Source of the DNA: Ruminococcaceae bacterium UBA3751
Lineage (GTDB): Bacteria; Bacillota; Clostridia; Oscillospirales; Acutalibacteraceae
Length of the DNA: 54,522 nucleotides
NCBI GenBank assembly: GCA_002371215.1
Contig: DFGL01000086.1
Location: 1 to 54,522, forward strand
Direction: 5' to 3'
Shown: positions 1 to 7,469 of the stretch, piece by piece
Layout: each line of letters starts with the position of its first letter
Position numbering within the stretch: the stretch's first letter is position 1
Program-made: the position numbers and the translations under genes
Notes under the pieces: model-generated
The model's database searches: none
What the model saw: the letters and a program-made list of their open reading frames with translations, nothing else
What the model was told of the DNA's origin: nothing

Positions 1-21
1 TACCAACTGAGCTATACCCCT
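1..21 (-). tRNA. tRNA, 5' part only (cut by window edge)
   Basis: Read on the minus strand, the first bases give an acceptor strand AGGGGTA, then TA, GCTC and AGTTGGTA, the standard 5' half of a tRNA (acceptor, positions 8-9, D-arm). The anticodon lies outside the window. An AGGGG acceptor start is common in bacterial tRNA-Trp, so Trp is the best guess, but this is inference. A good promoter sits about 30 bp upstream. Confidence 0.8.
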
Positions 22-49
22 ATAGATAATTATTTTTCAAAGCCCGTTT

Positions 50-78
50 ATTTTATATTATTCCGGACAAAAAGTCAA
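50..78 (-). promoter_or_regulatory. sigma-A promoter of the partial tRNA
   Basis: Minus strand: TTGACT, a 17-bp spacer and TAAAAT. The predicted start is about 20 bp before the first tRNA base, as expected for a tRNA promoter. Confidence 0.65.
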
Positions 79-87
79 TATTTATTT

Positions 88-130
88 TGAAAAAAATGAA
101 ATGAGAAAGTTAAATAATAACCTTCTCATT
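88..130 (-). terminator. terminator of the spoIIA operon
   Basis: On the minus strand AATGAGAA pairs with TTCTCATT and is followed by a T-rich run. The hairpin starts inside the last codons of sigF, so the stop codon lies in the stem. Confidence 0.6.
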
Positions 131-782
131 CAAGTTTACGCTTAATACTTTTCAGTATTCTTTTTTCAAGACGTGAAATCTGCACCTGAGAAACGCCTAT
201 AAGAGAAGCCGTTTCAGCCTGAGTTTTACCTTCATAATATCTGTAATATATGATTTTTCTGTCCTTGGCTTCCAGCTCATTTAGAACACATGAAAGCATA
301 ATTTTATTAAAAGTGCTTTCGTTATTATCAACGGGAACGTCAAAATCTTCCGAATCTTCTTCATAAAAACTACTTAGAGAGATAACAGGCTGCATAGCCG
401 CAAGTATTTCCCCAAGTTCGTAAATATCAACCCCGCAAATCACTGAAAGCTCGCTAAGAGTCGGTTCTCTCATGTACTTTTTTTCAAACTCGTCTTTTTT
501 AAACTGAACATAATTAGCCTTTTCTTTAATAATCCGAGAAATCTTAATTTCGCCGCCATCACGGAATATTCTTTTAATCTCGCCCATAATAACGGGGACG
601 GCATAGGTTGAAAACATCGTTCCATAGCTTTCATCAAAATTATCAACAGCCTTAATCAGTCCAATACACCCCGCCTGAAACAAATCCTCATAATCGGCGC
701 CACGATTTCTGAAACGATTTGCAACCGAATGAACAAGCCCCAGGTTTTCCGTTATTTTTTGCGAACGCTCATCGCTTATCAT
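126..782 (-). CDS. sigF: RNA polymerase sigma factor SigF (forespore)
   Basis: Sporulation sigma-F of 218 residues, which directs the first forespore-specific transcription after asymmetric division. Region 2 is visible at about residues 10-76 (DYEDLFQAGCIGLIKA, then FSTYAVPVIMGEIKRIFRD), region 3 at about 80-145, and the region 4 helix-turn-helix at 175-215 (TQAETASLIGVSQVQISRLE). A longer reading frame exists upstream, but the start is placed at 782 because its ATG overlaps the spoIIAB stop as ATGA, the usual coupled arrangement. The protein is shorter at its N-terminus than Bacillus SigF. It is the third gene of a spoIIAA-spoIIAB-sigF operon. SigE/SigG-like alternatives are excluded by this context. 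Confidence 0.96.
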   Translation of the reverse strand: MISDERSQKITENLGLVHSVANRFRNRGADYEDLFQAGCIGLIKAVDNFDESYGTMFSTYAVPVIMGEIKRIFRDGGEIKISRIIKEKANYVQFKKDEFEKKYMREPTLSELSVICGVDIYELGEILAAMQPVISLSSFYEEDSEDFDVPVDNNESTFNKIMLSCVLNELEAKDRKIIYYRYYEGKTQAETASLIGVSQVQISRLEKRILKSIKRKLE

Positions 783-1216
783 AGAGCTTTTCCTTTTATC
801 TTTTTTGTTAACGTTACAGTTGTTCCTTTGTTGAGTGACGAGCTTACCTTTACCCTGTCGCAAAAGGACTGCATTACCGTAAATCCGAGCCCCGCGCGAT
901 TATCATCGCCCGACGTGTAAAGCGGCTGCATTGCAAGTTTTACGTCTTCTATTCCTACACCCTTATCCTTAATTTTAATTTTGACCACGTTATTTTCATC
1001 AATACTGCCCTCTATGTATACGTTACCAAGACTGTTTTTGTAACCGTGCACAATAGAATTGGTAACCGCCTCGGATACAGCCGTTTTAATATCGGTCAGC
1101 TCCTCGATTGTCGGGTCAGCAGGAGATACAAACGCCGAAACCACAGCTCTGCTGAAGGCTTCATTAACCCCTTTGCTTTCAATAATCAGTTTAAATTCAT
1201 TAATGTTTTTCATCAT
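779..1216 (-). CDS. spoIIAB: anti-sigma F factor SpoIIAB (kinase)
   Basis: A 145-residue GHKL-type ATP-binding protein. In this family SpoIIAB binds and inhibits SigF and also phosphorylates SpoIIAA on serine. The N box (EAVTNSIVHGYKN, about residues 48-60), the G1 box (DKGVGIEDV) and the glycine-rich lid (RAGLGFTVMQSF) are all visible. The start at 1216 has a strong AGGGAGG ribosome site and overlaps the spoIIAA stop (ATGA). The next codon is also ATG, so the start could be one codon later. The middle gene of a translationally coupled operon. Confidence 0.97.
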   Translation of the reverse strand: MMKNINEFKLIIESKGVNEAFSRAVVSAFVSPADPTIEELTDIKTAVSEAVTNSIVHGYKNSLGNVYIEGSIDENNVVKIKIKDKGVGIEDVKLAMQPLYTSGDDNRAGLGFTVMQSFCDRVKVSSSLNKGTTVTLTKKIKGKAL

Positions 1217-1524
1217 TGCACCTCCCTTATTATTGCAACTGAGCCTATTCCTGCAAGCTCAAATATGCGCTTAGTCTGTTTATTGACTCCGCGTATTTCC
1301 ACCGTTCCCTTAAAATTCTGCATAAGACGGTATCTGCCGAGAACAAGTCCTATTCCCGAACTATCCATAAAATGTACGTCTTTAAAATCGAGAATTAAGT
1401 GTTTAGGCTTTTTTACGCTTATCTTATTATCTATTTTCTCCCTCATTTCGCTTGCAGTGTGGTGGTCAATATCGCCTACAATATGAACGATAAGCAGTTC
1501 CCCTGCCGAGTCAAGATTTATCAT
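1213..1524 (-). CDS. spoIIAA: anti-anti-sigma factor SpoIIAA
   Basis: A 103-residue STAS-domain protein. Dephosphorylated SpoIIAA releases SigF from SpoIIAB. The conserved loop FMDSSGIGLVLGRY at about residues 52-65 carries the serine that SpoIIAB phosphorylates in characterised homologues. First gene of the spoIIA operon; AAAGGAA precedes the ATG. The upstream folC terminator ends only about 14 bp before the start codon, and no clear sigma-H promoter fits between them. Confidence 0.96.
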   Translation of the reverse strand: MINLDSAGELLIVHIVGDIDHHTASEMREKIDNKISVKKPKHLILDFKDVHFMDSSGIGLVLGRYRLMQNFKGTVEIRGVNKQTKRIFELAGIGSVAIIREVQ

Positions 1525-1537
1525 ATTATCATTCCTT

Positions 1538-1574
1538 TAAAAAAATGCTCCGATACAATAGTACCAGAGCATTT
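1538..1574 (-). terminator. strong terminator between folC and spoIIAA
   Basis: Minus strand: a 14-bp stem (AAATGCTCTGGTAC with its partner, two G-T pairs) closed by a TATT loop and followed by eight T. It should end valS-folC transcription before the spoIIA operon. Confidence 0.85.
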
Positions 1575-1591
1575 TTGCGAATTTTGTTGAA

Positions 1592-2650
1592 TTATATTTC
1601 ATCTATTAATTTTTTTCTTATTTCCCTTGCAAGATAAAACGAACCGCAAACAAGAGATAAATTCTCTATTTTTATTGCGTCCTCGGGGTTATCACAGATA
1701 TAAACATTGTCGCAATAGTCCTCGGCAATATCCGCAAGTTCGGCAGAAGTCATAGCCCTCGGAGAATCGACACTCGTTGCAATAATTGTTTTACAAAGCG
1801 GAGCAATTATACTTAAATAGCCTTCGACGTTCTTATCCTTAAGCATTGCAATTACAGCAGTTTCGTTTTCAAGATAAGGAGCAAGTTTTTCAGCAGCGCT
1901 TACGTTATGCCCTCCGTCAAGGAGTACATCTCCGATAATCTCGTGCCTTGCAGGCAGATTAACGAGTACATCAACAGTATCCAGTCCGATTTCCTTTAAT
2001 ACTGTATTCACAAGTGACAAATTGTTTTTTTCAGGAATTGTTATAATGTTTTTACATCTGTTTTCAAATATGCTTTTAATCTCCGAATTATAGAGAATAC
2101 AATTACAGTTTTTGCGCAGTATTCCCGCTTTTTGCTCTGCGATTTTCTCGATAGTAGCTCCGAGAAAGTCCGTATGGTCAAGGGATATAGAAGAAATTAC
2201 AGCTAAATTCTCATTTTCTGTATTAGTTGCATCCTCTGCTCCGCCCATTCCGCATTCAATAACAGCATAATCAACGTTATTTCGGCTGAAATACAGGTAT
2301 GCCGCAACTGTTATAAGCTCAAACTCCGTACAGTCATAGTCCTTAATTTTATCAATCAGATTTGCAAAATCCGTCTCGCTGATCATATTGCCGTTAAGCT
2401 GAATCTGCTCACGGTAATCCGTTACCCATGGCGAAGTGAAAAGCCCTACCGAATAACCGCCGTTGCAAAGTGCTTTAGATATAGTTGCGGCAACGGTTCC
2501 CTTACCGTTTGTTCCTGCAATATGAATAGTTTTAAAATCATTCTGAGGGTTACCCAAACTATCTAAAGCGCTCTTAATACGAGTAAGCCCCGGCTGAATG
2601 CCGAGGCTCTCTTTTTCTTTTATGAAGTTTAGCGCTTCAATATAATTCAT
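1592..2650 (-). CDS. folC: FolC-type folylpolyglutamate/dihydrofolate synthase, compact
   Basis: A Mur-ligase-family enzyme that adds glutamate to folates (and possibly to dihydropteroate). The P-loop GTNGKGTVA is at about residues 46-54, the Mur motif IECGMGGAEDATN at about 131-143, and the C-terminal domain begins with DGGHN near 241. At 352 residues it is clearly shorter than the usual 420-440; the missing part is the end of the central domain, before DGGHN. The start overlaps the valS stop (TAATG), so the two genes are co-transcribed, a common valS-folC pairing in Firmicutes. The compact form leaves open whether it keeps both activities. Confidence 0.92.
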   Translation of the reverse strand: MNYIEALNFIKEKESLGIQPGLTRIKSALDSLGNPQNDFKTIHIAGTNGKGTVAATISKALCNGGYSVGLFTSPWVTDYREQIQLNGNMISETDFANLIDKIKDYDCTEFELITVAAYLYFSRNNVDYAVIECGMGGAEDATNTENENLAVISSISLDHTDFLGATIEKIAEQKAGILRKNCNCILYNSEIKSIFENRCKNIITIPEKNNLSLVNTVLKEIGLDTVDVLVNLPARHEIIGDVLLDGGHNVSAAEKLAPYLENETAVIAMLKDKNVEGYLSIIAPLCKTIIATSVDSPRAMTSAELADIAEDYCDNVYICDNPEDAIKIENLSLVCGSFYLAREIRKKLIDEI

Positions 2651-5277
2651 TAAGCTATTTCCTCAATAGACTTTTTAATGGACGCGATTTTTTCTTCAAG
2701 TTTTGCAGCGTCCTCCCTGTTCTGAGCAACAACCTTTTCGGGAGCTTTATTTACAAAGCCGGGATTGTTGAGTTTTTTATTGATAAACGCAAGCTTATCC
2801 TCTGCCTGAGCGAGTTCTTTTTCGAGGCGCTTTTTTTCAGCCTCAAAATCAACGAGGTCGCCGAGAGGAATATAAATCTTAGCGTCATCGGTAATAATTG
2901 TAACAACGTTACCGAGGTCGCCGAAACTGTTTTCAACTACAACCTCATTGGCGGAGGCAAGGCGTTTAATAAAGTCTGTACCGTTATTGAAGGTATCAGT
3001 ACTTGCTGTTTCAACGTACACTTTCGCTTTCTTGCTTGGCGGAATGTTCATTTCTGCACGTCTGTTACGGATTGCTCTGATGGAATGCATAATCTTTTCC
3101 ATCTCGCCCTCATCAGCTGAGAATTTGAGCTTTTCGTCATACTTGCACCATTCGGAAATCATTATTGACTCCGCATCGTGCGGAATTGCCTGATATATTT
3201 CCTCTGTAATGAACGGCATAAAGGGATGAAGCAGCTTTAAGATATAAGTCAGAACGAATATGAGAACGCCCTTAACGTCCTCTTTTGCCTTTTCATCATC
3301 GCCCTGAAGTCTGATTTTGGCTATTTCAATATACCAGTCGCAGAAAACGTCCCAAATAAAGTCATAAAGCTTCTGTACGGCAATACCGAGTTCAAACTTA
3401 TCTATATTCTCAGTAACCTCTTTAGCGAGCGAATTTGCCTTAGAAACAATCCATTTATCCTCAATAAGAAGGTTTTCGGGAAGTCCGTTATACTTGTAAT
3501 CATCACCGAGATACATAAGAACGAAACGGGAAGCGTTCCAGAGCTTATTTGCAAAATTACGCGATGCCTTAACTCTGTCATCTGAGAAACGCATATCATT
3601 TCCCGGGGAATTACCCGTTGCAAGAGTAAACCTGAGTGCGTCAGCACCGTATTCTTCAATAATCTCAAGCGGGTCGATACCGTTACCGAGTGATTTTGAC
3701 ATTTTTCTGCCCTGAGCATCACGTACAAGGCCATGAATAAGCACTGTATCAAACGGTACTCTACCAGTCTGTTCAAGACCCGAGAACATCATTCTCATTA
3801 CCCAGAACGGAATAATATCATAGCCTGTTACAAGAGTATCAGTCGGATAATATTTTTTGAAGTCCTCTGTTTCTTCAGGCCATCCCATTGTAGAAAACGG
3901 CCAAAGTGCTGATGAGAACCAGGTGTCAAGAGTGTCAGGGTCCTGCGTGAGTTTTTCGCTACCGCAATGGCAGCATTTTGCAGGTGTTTCGCGGCTTACG
4001 GTAATCTCTCCGCAGTCAGCGCAGTACCAGGCAGGAATCCTGTGTCCCCACCAGAGCTGACGGGAAATACACCAGTCGCGGATATTTTCAAGCCAGTGGA
4101 AATACGTCTTTTCATAACGCTTCGGAATGAACTTAGTATCGTCATTCTTAACGGCGTCAATAGCGGGTCCTGCGAGCGGCTTCATTGATACGAACCACTG
4201 CTTGGAAACCTTGGGTTCAATAGTTGTTCCGCAGCGATAGCAGGTACCTACGTTATGAGAGTAGTCTTCAACCTCTAAAAGAGCGCCCTCAGCCTCTAAA
4301 TCCTCAACTATAGCTTTTCTGCACTCGTATCTGTCCATACCGCTGTAACGGCCCCAGCCGTCTTTAATATGGGCGTCATCAGTAAGAACGTCAATAACCT
4401 CAAGATTATGTCTGAGGCCAACCTCAAAGTCATTCGGGTCGTGAGCAGGGGTAATTTTTACAACACCCGTACCGAATTCAATATCAACATACTCATCGGC
4501 AATGACGGGAATCTGACGGTGAACGATTGGAAGGTCAAGAGTTTTGCCTACATATTCTTTATATCTTTCATCATTTGGGTTAACTGCAACCGCAGTATCG
4601 CCGAGCATAGTTTCAGGCCTTGTTGTTGCAAGTTCAAGATATCCGCTTCCGTCTGTAAAGGGATATTTAAGGTGCCAGAAGTGACCTGCCTGGTCCTCAT
4701 ATTCAACCTCGGCGTCACTGATAGATGTAAGGCAGTGTGGACACCAGTTTACGATACGCTCTCCGCGGTAAATGAGCCCTTTTTCATAAAGGCGGTTAAA
4801 CACCTCGACAACCGCCTTATTGCAGCCCTCGTCAAGCGTGAAACGCTCTCTGTCCCAATCGCAGGAGGAACCGAGCTTCTTAAGCTGTTCAATAATTCTT
4901 CCGCCATACTGCTTTTTCCATTCCCAAGCGCGCTCAAGGAAGCCCTCTCTTCCGAGGTCCTCTTTTGAAATTCCTTCCTTGCGCATCGCCTCAACGATTT
5001 TAGCCTCTGTAGCAATTGAAGCGTGGTCCGTTCCCGGAAGCCATAAGGTATCATAACCGCTCATTCTGTGATAGCGGATAAGGATATCCTGCAACGTATT
5101 ATCAAGCGCGTGACCCATATGAAGCTGCCCCGTGATGTTCGGTGGCGGGATAACGATAGTATAGGGCTTTTTATCCGATTTGACATCAGCGTGGAAATAC
5201 TTTCCGTCAAGCCAGAATTTATAAGTTCTGTCCTCAAATGCTGAGGGATTGTACTGTTTTTCAAGTTCTTTTGCCAT
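2650..5277 (-). CDS. valS: valyl-tRNA synthetase
   Basis: Class I synthetase of 875 residues, the normal length, charging tRNA-Val and editing threonyl errors. The HIGH-type motif is HMGH within PPNITGQLHMGHALD at about residues 45-59, and the KMSKS loop appears as GRKMSKSLGNG at about 526-536. The zinc-ribbon-like CWCPHC-type cysteines and the anticodon-binding domain follow, and a charged C-terminal coiled coil occupies about 810-875. The ribosome site is TAGGAG before the ATG. The gene is preceded by a T-box leader with a GTA specifier, so expression should rise when tRNA-Val is uncharged. Confidence 0.98.
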   Translation of the reverse strand: MAKELEKQYNPSAFEDRTYKFWLDGKYFHADVKSDKKPYTIVIPPPNITGQLHMGHALDNTLQDILIRYHRMSGYDTLWLPGTDHASIATEAKIVEAMRKEGISKEDLGREGFLERAWEWKKQYGGRIIEQLKKLGSSCDWDRERFTLDEGCNKAVVEVFNRLYEKGLIYRGERIVNWCPHCLTSISDAEVEYEDQAGHFWHLKYPFTDGSGYLELATTRPETMLGDTAVAVNPNDERYKEYVGKTLDLPIVHRQIPVIADEYVDIEFGTGVVKITPAHDPNDFEVGLRHNLEVIDVLTDDAHIKDGWGRYSGMDRYECRKAIVEDLEAEGALLEVEDYSHNVGTCYRCGTTIEPKVSKQWFVSMKPLAGPAIDAVKNDDTKFIPKRYEKTYFHWLENIRDWCISRQLWWGHRIPAWYCADCGEITVSRETPAKCCHCGSEKLTQDPDTLDTWFSSALWPFSTMGWPEETEDFKKYYPTDTLVTGYDIIPFWVMRMMFSGLEQTGRVPFDTVLIHGLVRDAQGRKMSKSLGNGIDPLEIIEEYGADALRFTLATGNSPGNDMRFSDDRVKASRNFANKLWNASRFVLMYLGDDYKYNGLPENLLIEDKWIVSKANSLAKEVTENIDKFELGIAVQKLYDFIWDVFCDWYIEIAKIRLQGDDEKAKEDVKGVLIFVLTYILKLLHPFMPFITEEIYQAIPHDAESIMISEWCKYDEKLKFSADEGEMEKIMHSIRAIRNRRAEMNIPPSKKAKVYVETASTDTFNNGTDFIKRLASANEVVVENSFGDLGNVVTIITDDAKIYIPLGDLVDFEAEKKRLEKELAQAEDKLAFINKKLNNPGFVNKAPEKVVAQNREDAAKLEEKIASIKKSIEEIA

Positions 5278-5293
5278 TTTATCATCTCCTAAT

Positions 5294-5522
5294 AAAAAAA
5301 CCGCCTCACAATGAGGCGGAAAGATTCCGTGGTACCACTCAAATTACGCAAAGTTGCGTCACTCAAACCCTTAACGCGGGAATACGTAACGGGCTAATTA
5401 AAGTTCTCACCCGCTCAACTCATAAGCTACCTTCATTCTGTTTCACTATCGGCTTGCACCGTCCGCCGACTCTCTTTAAGCTAAGCAGAATTACTCCTCT
5501 TAATCATAGTCTTTACACATTT
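5294..5522 (-). promoter_or_regulatory. T-box leader, valine specifier (GTA)
   Basis: Minus strand: the T-box sequence AGTGGTACCACGG (5325-5338) is followed by a terminator stem CCGCCTCA/TGAGGCGG (5301-5319) and a T run. Upstream, ATTCTG pairs with CAGAAT to close Stem I. The specifier loop then reads GAAG-GTA-GC, placing the codon GTA (Val) at 5428-5430, and a GGTGCAAGCC-like apical region is present. The element therefore senses uncharged tRNA-Val and controls valS-folC. Confidence 0.93.
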
Positions 5523-5528
5523 TTTAAT

Positions 5529-5557
5529 ATAATATCAAATTTGCATTTACAAGTCAA
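5529..5557 (-). promoter_or_regulatory. promoter of valS-folC
   Basis: Minus strand: TTGACT, 17 bp, TATTAT, placed just upstream of the T-box Stem I. Confidence 0.75.
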
Positions 5558-5561
5558 GAGT

Positions 5562-5590
5562 AAAAAAGACAGCCTACATACGGGGCTGTC
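5562..5590 (-). terminator. terminator downstream of spoVM
   Basis: Minus strand: GACAGCC / GGCTGTC stem with a 9-nt loop followed by TTTTTT. It closes the long yloC-spoVM run just before the valS promoter. Confidence 0.85.
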
Positions 5591-5602
5591 AATTAAAAAT
5601 TA

Positions 5603-5692
5603 TCAGTTTTCGTAATTAATCTTCTTAACTTTGAATATCGCTCTTAATAACGGCGCAAGAATTTTAGGACTTTTAACTAATACTACCTTCAT
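5603..5692 (-). CDS. spoVM: stage V sporulation protein SpoVM
   Basis: A 29-residue peptide beginning MKVVLVKSPKILAPLLRAIF and ending in a lysine-rich tail. SpoVM homologues are 24-30 residue amphipathic helices with the pattern MK...KxPKxLxxxxRxxFxxKK; they recognise positive curvature of the forespore membrane and anchor SpoIVA and the spore coat. A GAGGGGG ribosome site precedes the ATG. It sits directly downstream of thiN and a 48-aa gene, matching the Bacillus rsgA-rpe-thiN-spoVM order. Its partner spoIVA is at 43.9 kb in the same window. It is too short for most gene finders. Pattern and position together make this a firm call. Confidence 0.92.
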   Translation of the reverse strand: MKVVLVKSPKILAPLLRAIFKVKKINYEN

Positions 5693-5702
5693 ATGTACCC
5701 CC

Positions 5703-5849
5703 TCATTTCTTACAGCACATAACGCCGAGGACGATTACCATAACAGCGAGTATTCTTGTTATCCACACAGTAGGCAGACAAAGCGCTATCGCGCAGCCGG
5801 CGCCGAACGCAATCCACAGATAATTAGATTTTACAAGCTTGAATTTCAT
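5703..5849 (-). CDS. 48-aa membrane protein upstream of spoVM
   Basis: A 48-residue frame starting MKFKLVKSNYLW with a GGGTGG ribosome site and ending in CCKK ten bases before the spoVM start. Residues 11-28 and 31-45 are hydrophobic, with a CLPTVW turn between them, so it is probably a helical-hairpin membrane peptide. The first residues (MKFKLVKS) resemble the SpoVM start (MKVVLVKS). Similar short proteins with a C/L-P-x-x-W turn are, as far as I recall, common uncharacterised ORFs in Clostridia. Its place between thiN and spoVM suggests a membrane or sporulation role, but that is inference only. Confidence 0.75.
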   Translation of the reverse strand: MKFKLVKSNYLWIAFGAGCAIALCLPTVWITRILAVMVIVLGVMCCKK

Positions 5850-5902
5850 AGTAATACCACCCGTTGTGCTTTTTTATATACTATGAAATCATTAAAAAAA
5901 TG

Positions 5903-6550
5903 TTACCTGTAATCGTTACTTTCTATTAAAAGAAGCGTTCCTTCTTCAACGGTAACGGTACATTCTTCGTTTTCAATATAATTACTTTGACCAACCTGAG
6001 ACGCCATATCAAAATCAATGCTTTTTTTACCGAAAAACTCCTGAGAATAGTGAGCGCCGCTGAAACTAACGCCTTTGCAATCGCCGAGAAAAGCAAAAAC
6101 GGAAAACCATTTATAATCCTTTTTAAAGGTCTTTTCCCCTTTTATAAGAGAAATTCTGTTATTTCTGTCTGGTATAACACATTCAGCTCCGTTTTTTGCG
6201 GCATAATCAAGGCAAAGAATATTTGAATACGTATGGTCTATTCTTCCGCCGACAGCGCCTAAGATAATTATTTCCTTAAAGCCCCTTTCAACGGCAATGC
6301 GAACAGCGTTAAAGGTATCCGTATACTCTTTTTCTATAGGAAAAACTTCGCATTTTATATCTGCATTCGGCTTTTCGCTGCTGTCAAAATCGGCAACTAT
6401 CAAATCAGGGATAACTCCTATTTTTTCAAGCTTTTTATATCCGCTGTCCGCTGCAATTATAAAGCTGTTTAAATCAATATTTTCCCTGAGAAAATCATAA
6501 TCACTTTCAGGCGCACCGGAAACGATAGTGCATTTTACTTTTTCTGCCAT
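5903..6550 (-). CDS. thiN: thiamine pyrophosphokinase
   Basis: A 215-residue enzyme making thiamine diphosphate from thiamine and ATP. Signature elements are AADSGYKKLEKIGVIPDLIV and ADFDSSEKP at about residues 33-59, and GAVGGRIDHTYSNI at about 98-111. It overlaps the end of rsgA by 16 bp, so the two are translationally linked. In Bacillus rpe lies between rsgA and thiN; here it is absent. Confidence 0.95.
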   Translation of the reverse strand: MAEKVKCTIVSGAPESDYDFLRENIDLNSFIIAADSGYKKLEKIGVIPDLIVADFDSSEKPNADIKCEVFPIEKEYTDTFNAVRIAVERGFKEIIILGAVGGRIDHTYSNILCLDYAAKNGAECVIPDRNNRISLIKGEKTFKKDYKWFSVFAFLGDCKGVSFSGAHYSQEFFGKKSIDFDMASQVGQSNYIENEECTVTVEEGTLLLIESNDYR

Positions 6551-7428
6551 TCCTTAATATCCTTAACCTCGTTATAAATCTGAATATAATTATCGTGGCG
6601 GGATTTACTTATTTCCCCGTTTTCAACCGCCTCGCAAACGGCGCAGCCCTTATCGCTGACATGGGAGCAATTCGTCATAAATTTACATTTATCAAGATAC
6701 GGGATAAACTCCTTGAAACAATACGGCAATTCATCTTTATATATAGTTTCGCACCGCTCAAGGTCAAGAGAAGAAAAACCCGGAGTATCGGCTATATAAC
6801 CGCCGTCGGTTTTAAAAATCTCGCAATGGCGGGTTGTATGCCTGCCTCTGCCGAGTTTTTTGCTCGTTTCACCCGTTTCAAGCTTTAAATCAGGGAAAAT
6901 ATTATTGAGAAGGCTTGACTTACCTACGCCTGTATTACCTGTAAAAGCACATATTTTATCCTTAAGAAGCTCCTTCACTTCTTCGGCGCCTTCACCGCTT
7001 GAATTATCGCACTTAATTACTCTGTAGCCTGCGCTTTTATAGATTTTTTCGTATTCCTCAAAGCCGTCAGCTATATCGTTTTTAGTAATTACTATAACGG
7101 GTTCAATATCTTTTTTTTCAGCTATAGCCGTTAATTTATCAATGATATAGGTATTAATCTTCGGGTCAACAAGAGATGAAATTATAAACAGTCTGTCAAG
7201 ATTTGCAAGCGGAGGGCGAACAAGCAAGTTTTTTCTATCGTAAATTATATCAATAGTATTTTCATGGTCGCCTTCATTGAGGGTTATTTCAACGTTATCT
7301 CCGACAAGCGGAGTTATTCCCTGTTTTCTGAAATTGCCCCTTGCTCTGCATTCGTAAATTTCTTCTCCCGTATCAACATAATAAAATCCGCCGATACCTT
7401 TAACAATTTTTCCTTTAATAGCTTTCAC
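6535..7428 (-). CDS. rsgA: ribosome small-subunit GTPase RsgA
   Basis: A circularly permuted GTPase of 297 residues acting late in 30S maturation. An N-terminal OB fold (about 1-70) is followed by the permuted GTPase motifs: TKNDIADG (G4), GNTGVGKSSLLN (G1) and DTPGFSSLDL (G3). A C-terminal zinc site has the pattern C-x6-C-x-H-x5-C (CKFMTNCSHVSDKGC). The start codon is GTG with AAGG almost touching it, a weak and unusual initiation site. A self-complementary hairpin containing GGGAGG lies just upstream, between prkC and rsgA. Confidence 0.96.
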   Translation of the reverse strand: MKAIKGKIVKGIGGFYYVDTGEEIYECRARGNFRKQGITPLVGDNVEITLNEGDHENTIDIIYDRKNLLVRPPLANLDRLFIISSLVDPKINTYIIDKLTAIAEKKDIEPVIVITKNDIADGFEEYEKIYKSAGYRVIKCDNSSGEGAEEVKELLKDKICAFTGNTGVGKSSLLNNIFPDLKLETGETSKKLGRGRHTTRHCEIFKTDGGYIADTPGFSSLDLERCETIYKDELPYCFKEFIPYLDKCKFMTNCSHVSDKGCAVCEAVENGEISKSRHDNYIQIYNEVKDIKEWQKK

Positions 7429-7439
7429 CTTAATTCACA

Positions 7440-7461
7440 AACGGGAGGTTGCCCTCCCGTT
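7440..7461 (-). other. intercistronic hairpin between prkC and rsgA
   Basis: Perfect 9-bp stem (AACGGGAGG / CCTCCCGTT) with a 4-nt loop. There is no T run after it on the minus strand, so it is not a typical terminator. It could be an RNA-processing or stability element, or could influence rsgA initiation, because the stem contains a GGGAGG sequence. Confidence 0.6.
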
Positions 7462-7469
7462 ACACTTAA

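Noticed and set aside
4369..4968. 199-codon plus-strand open frame
   Set aside because: It lies wholly antisense within valS, has no ribosome site, and its protein shows no domain pattern; it reflects the codon bias of the real gene.
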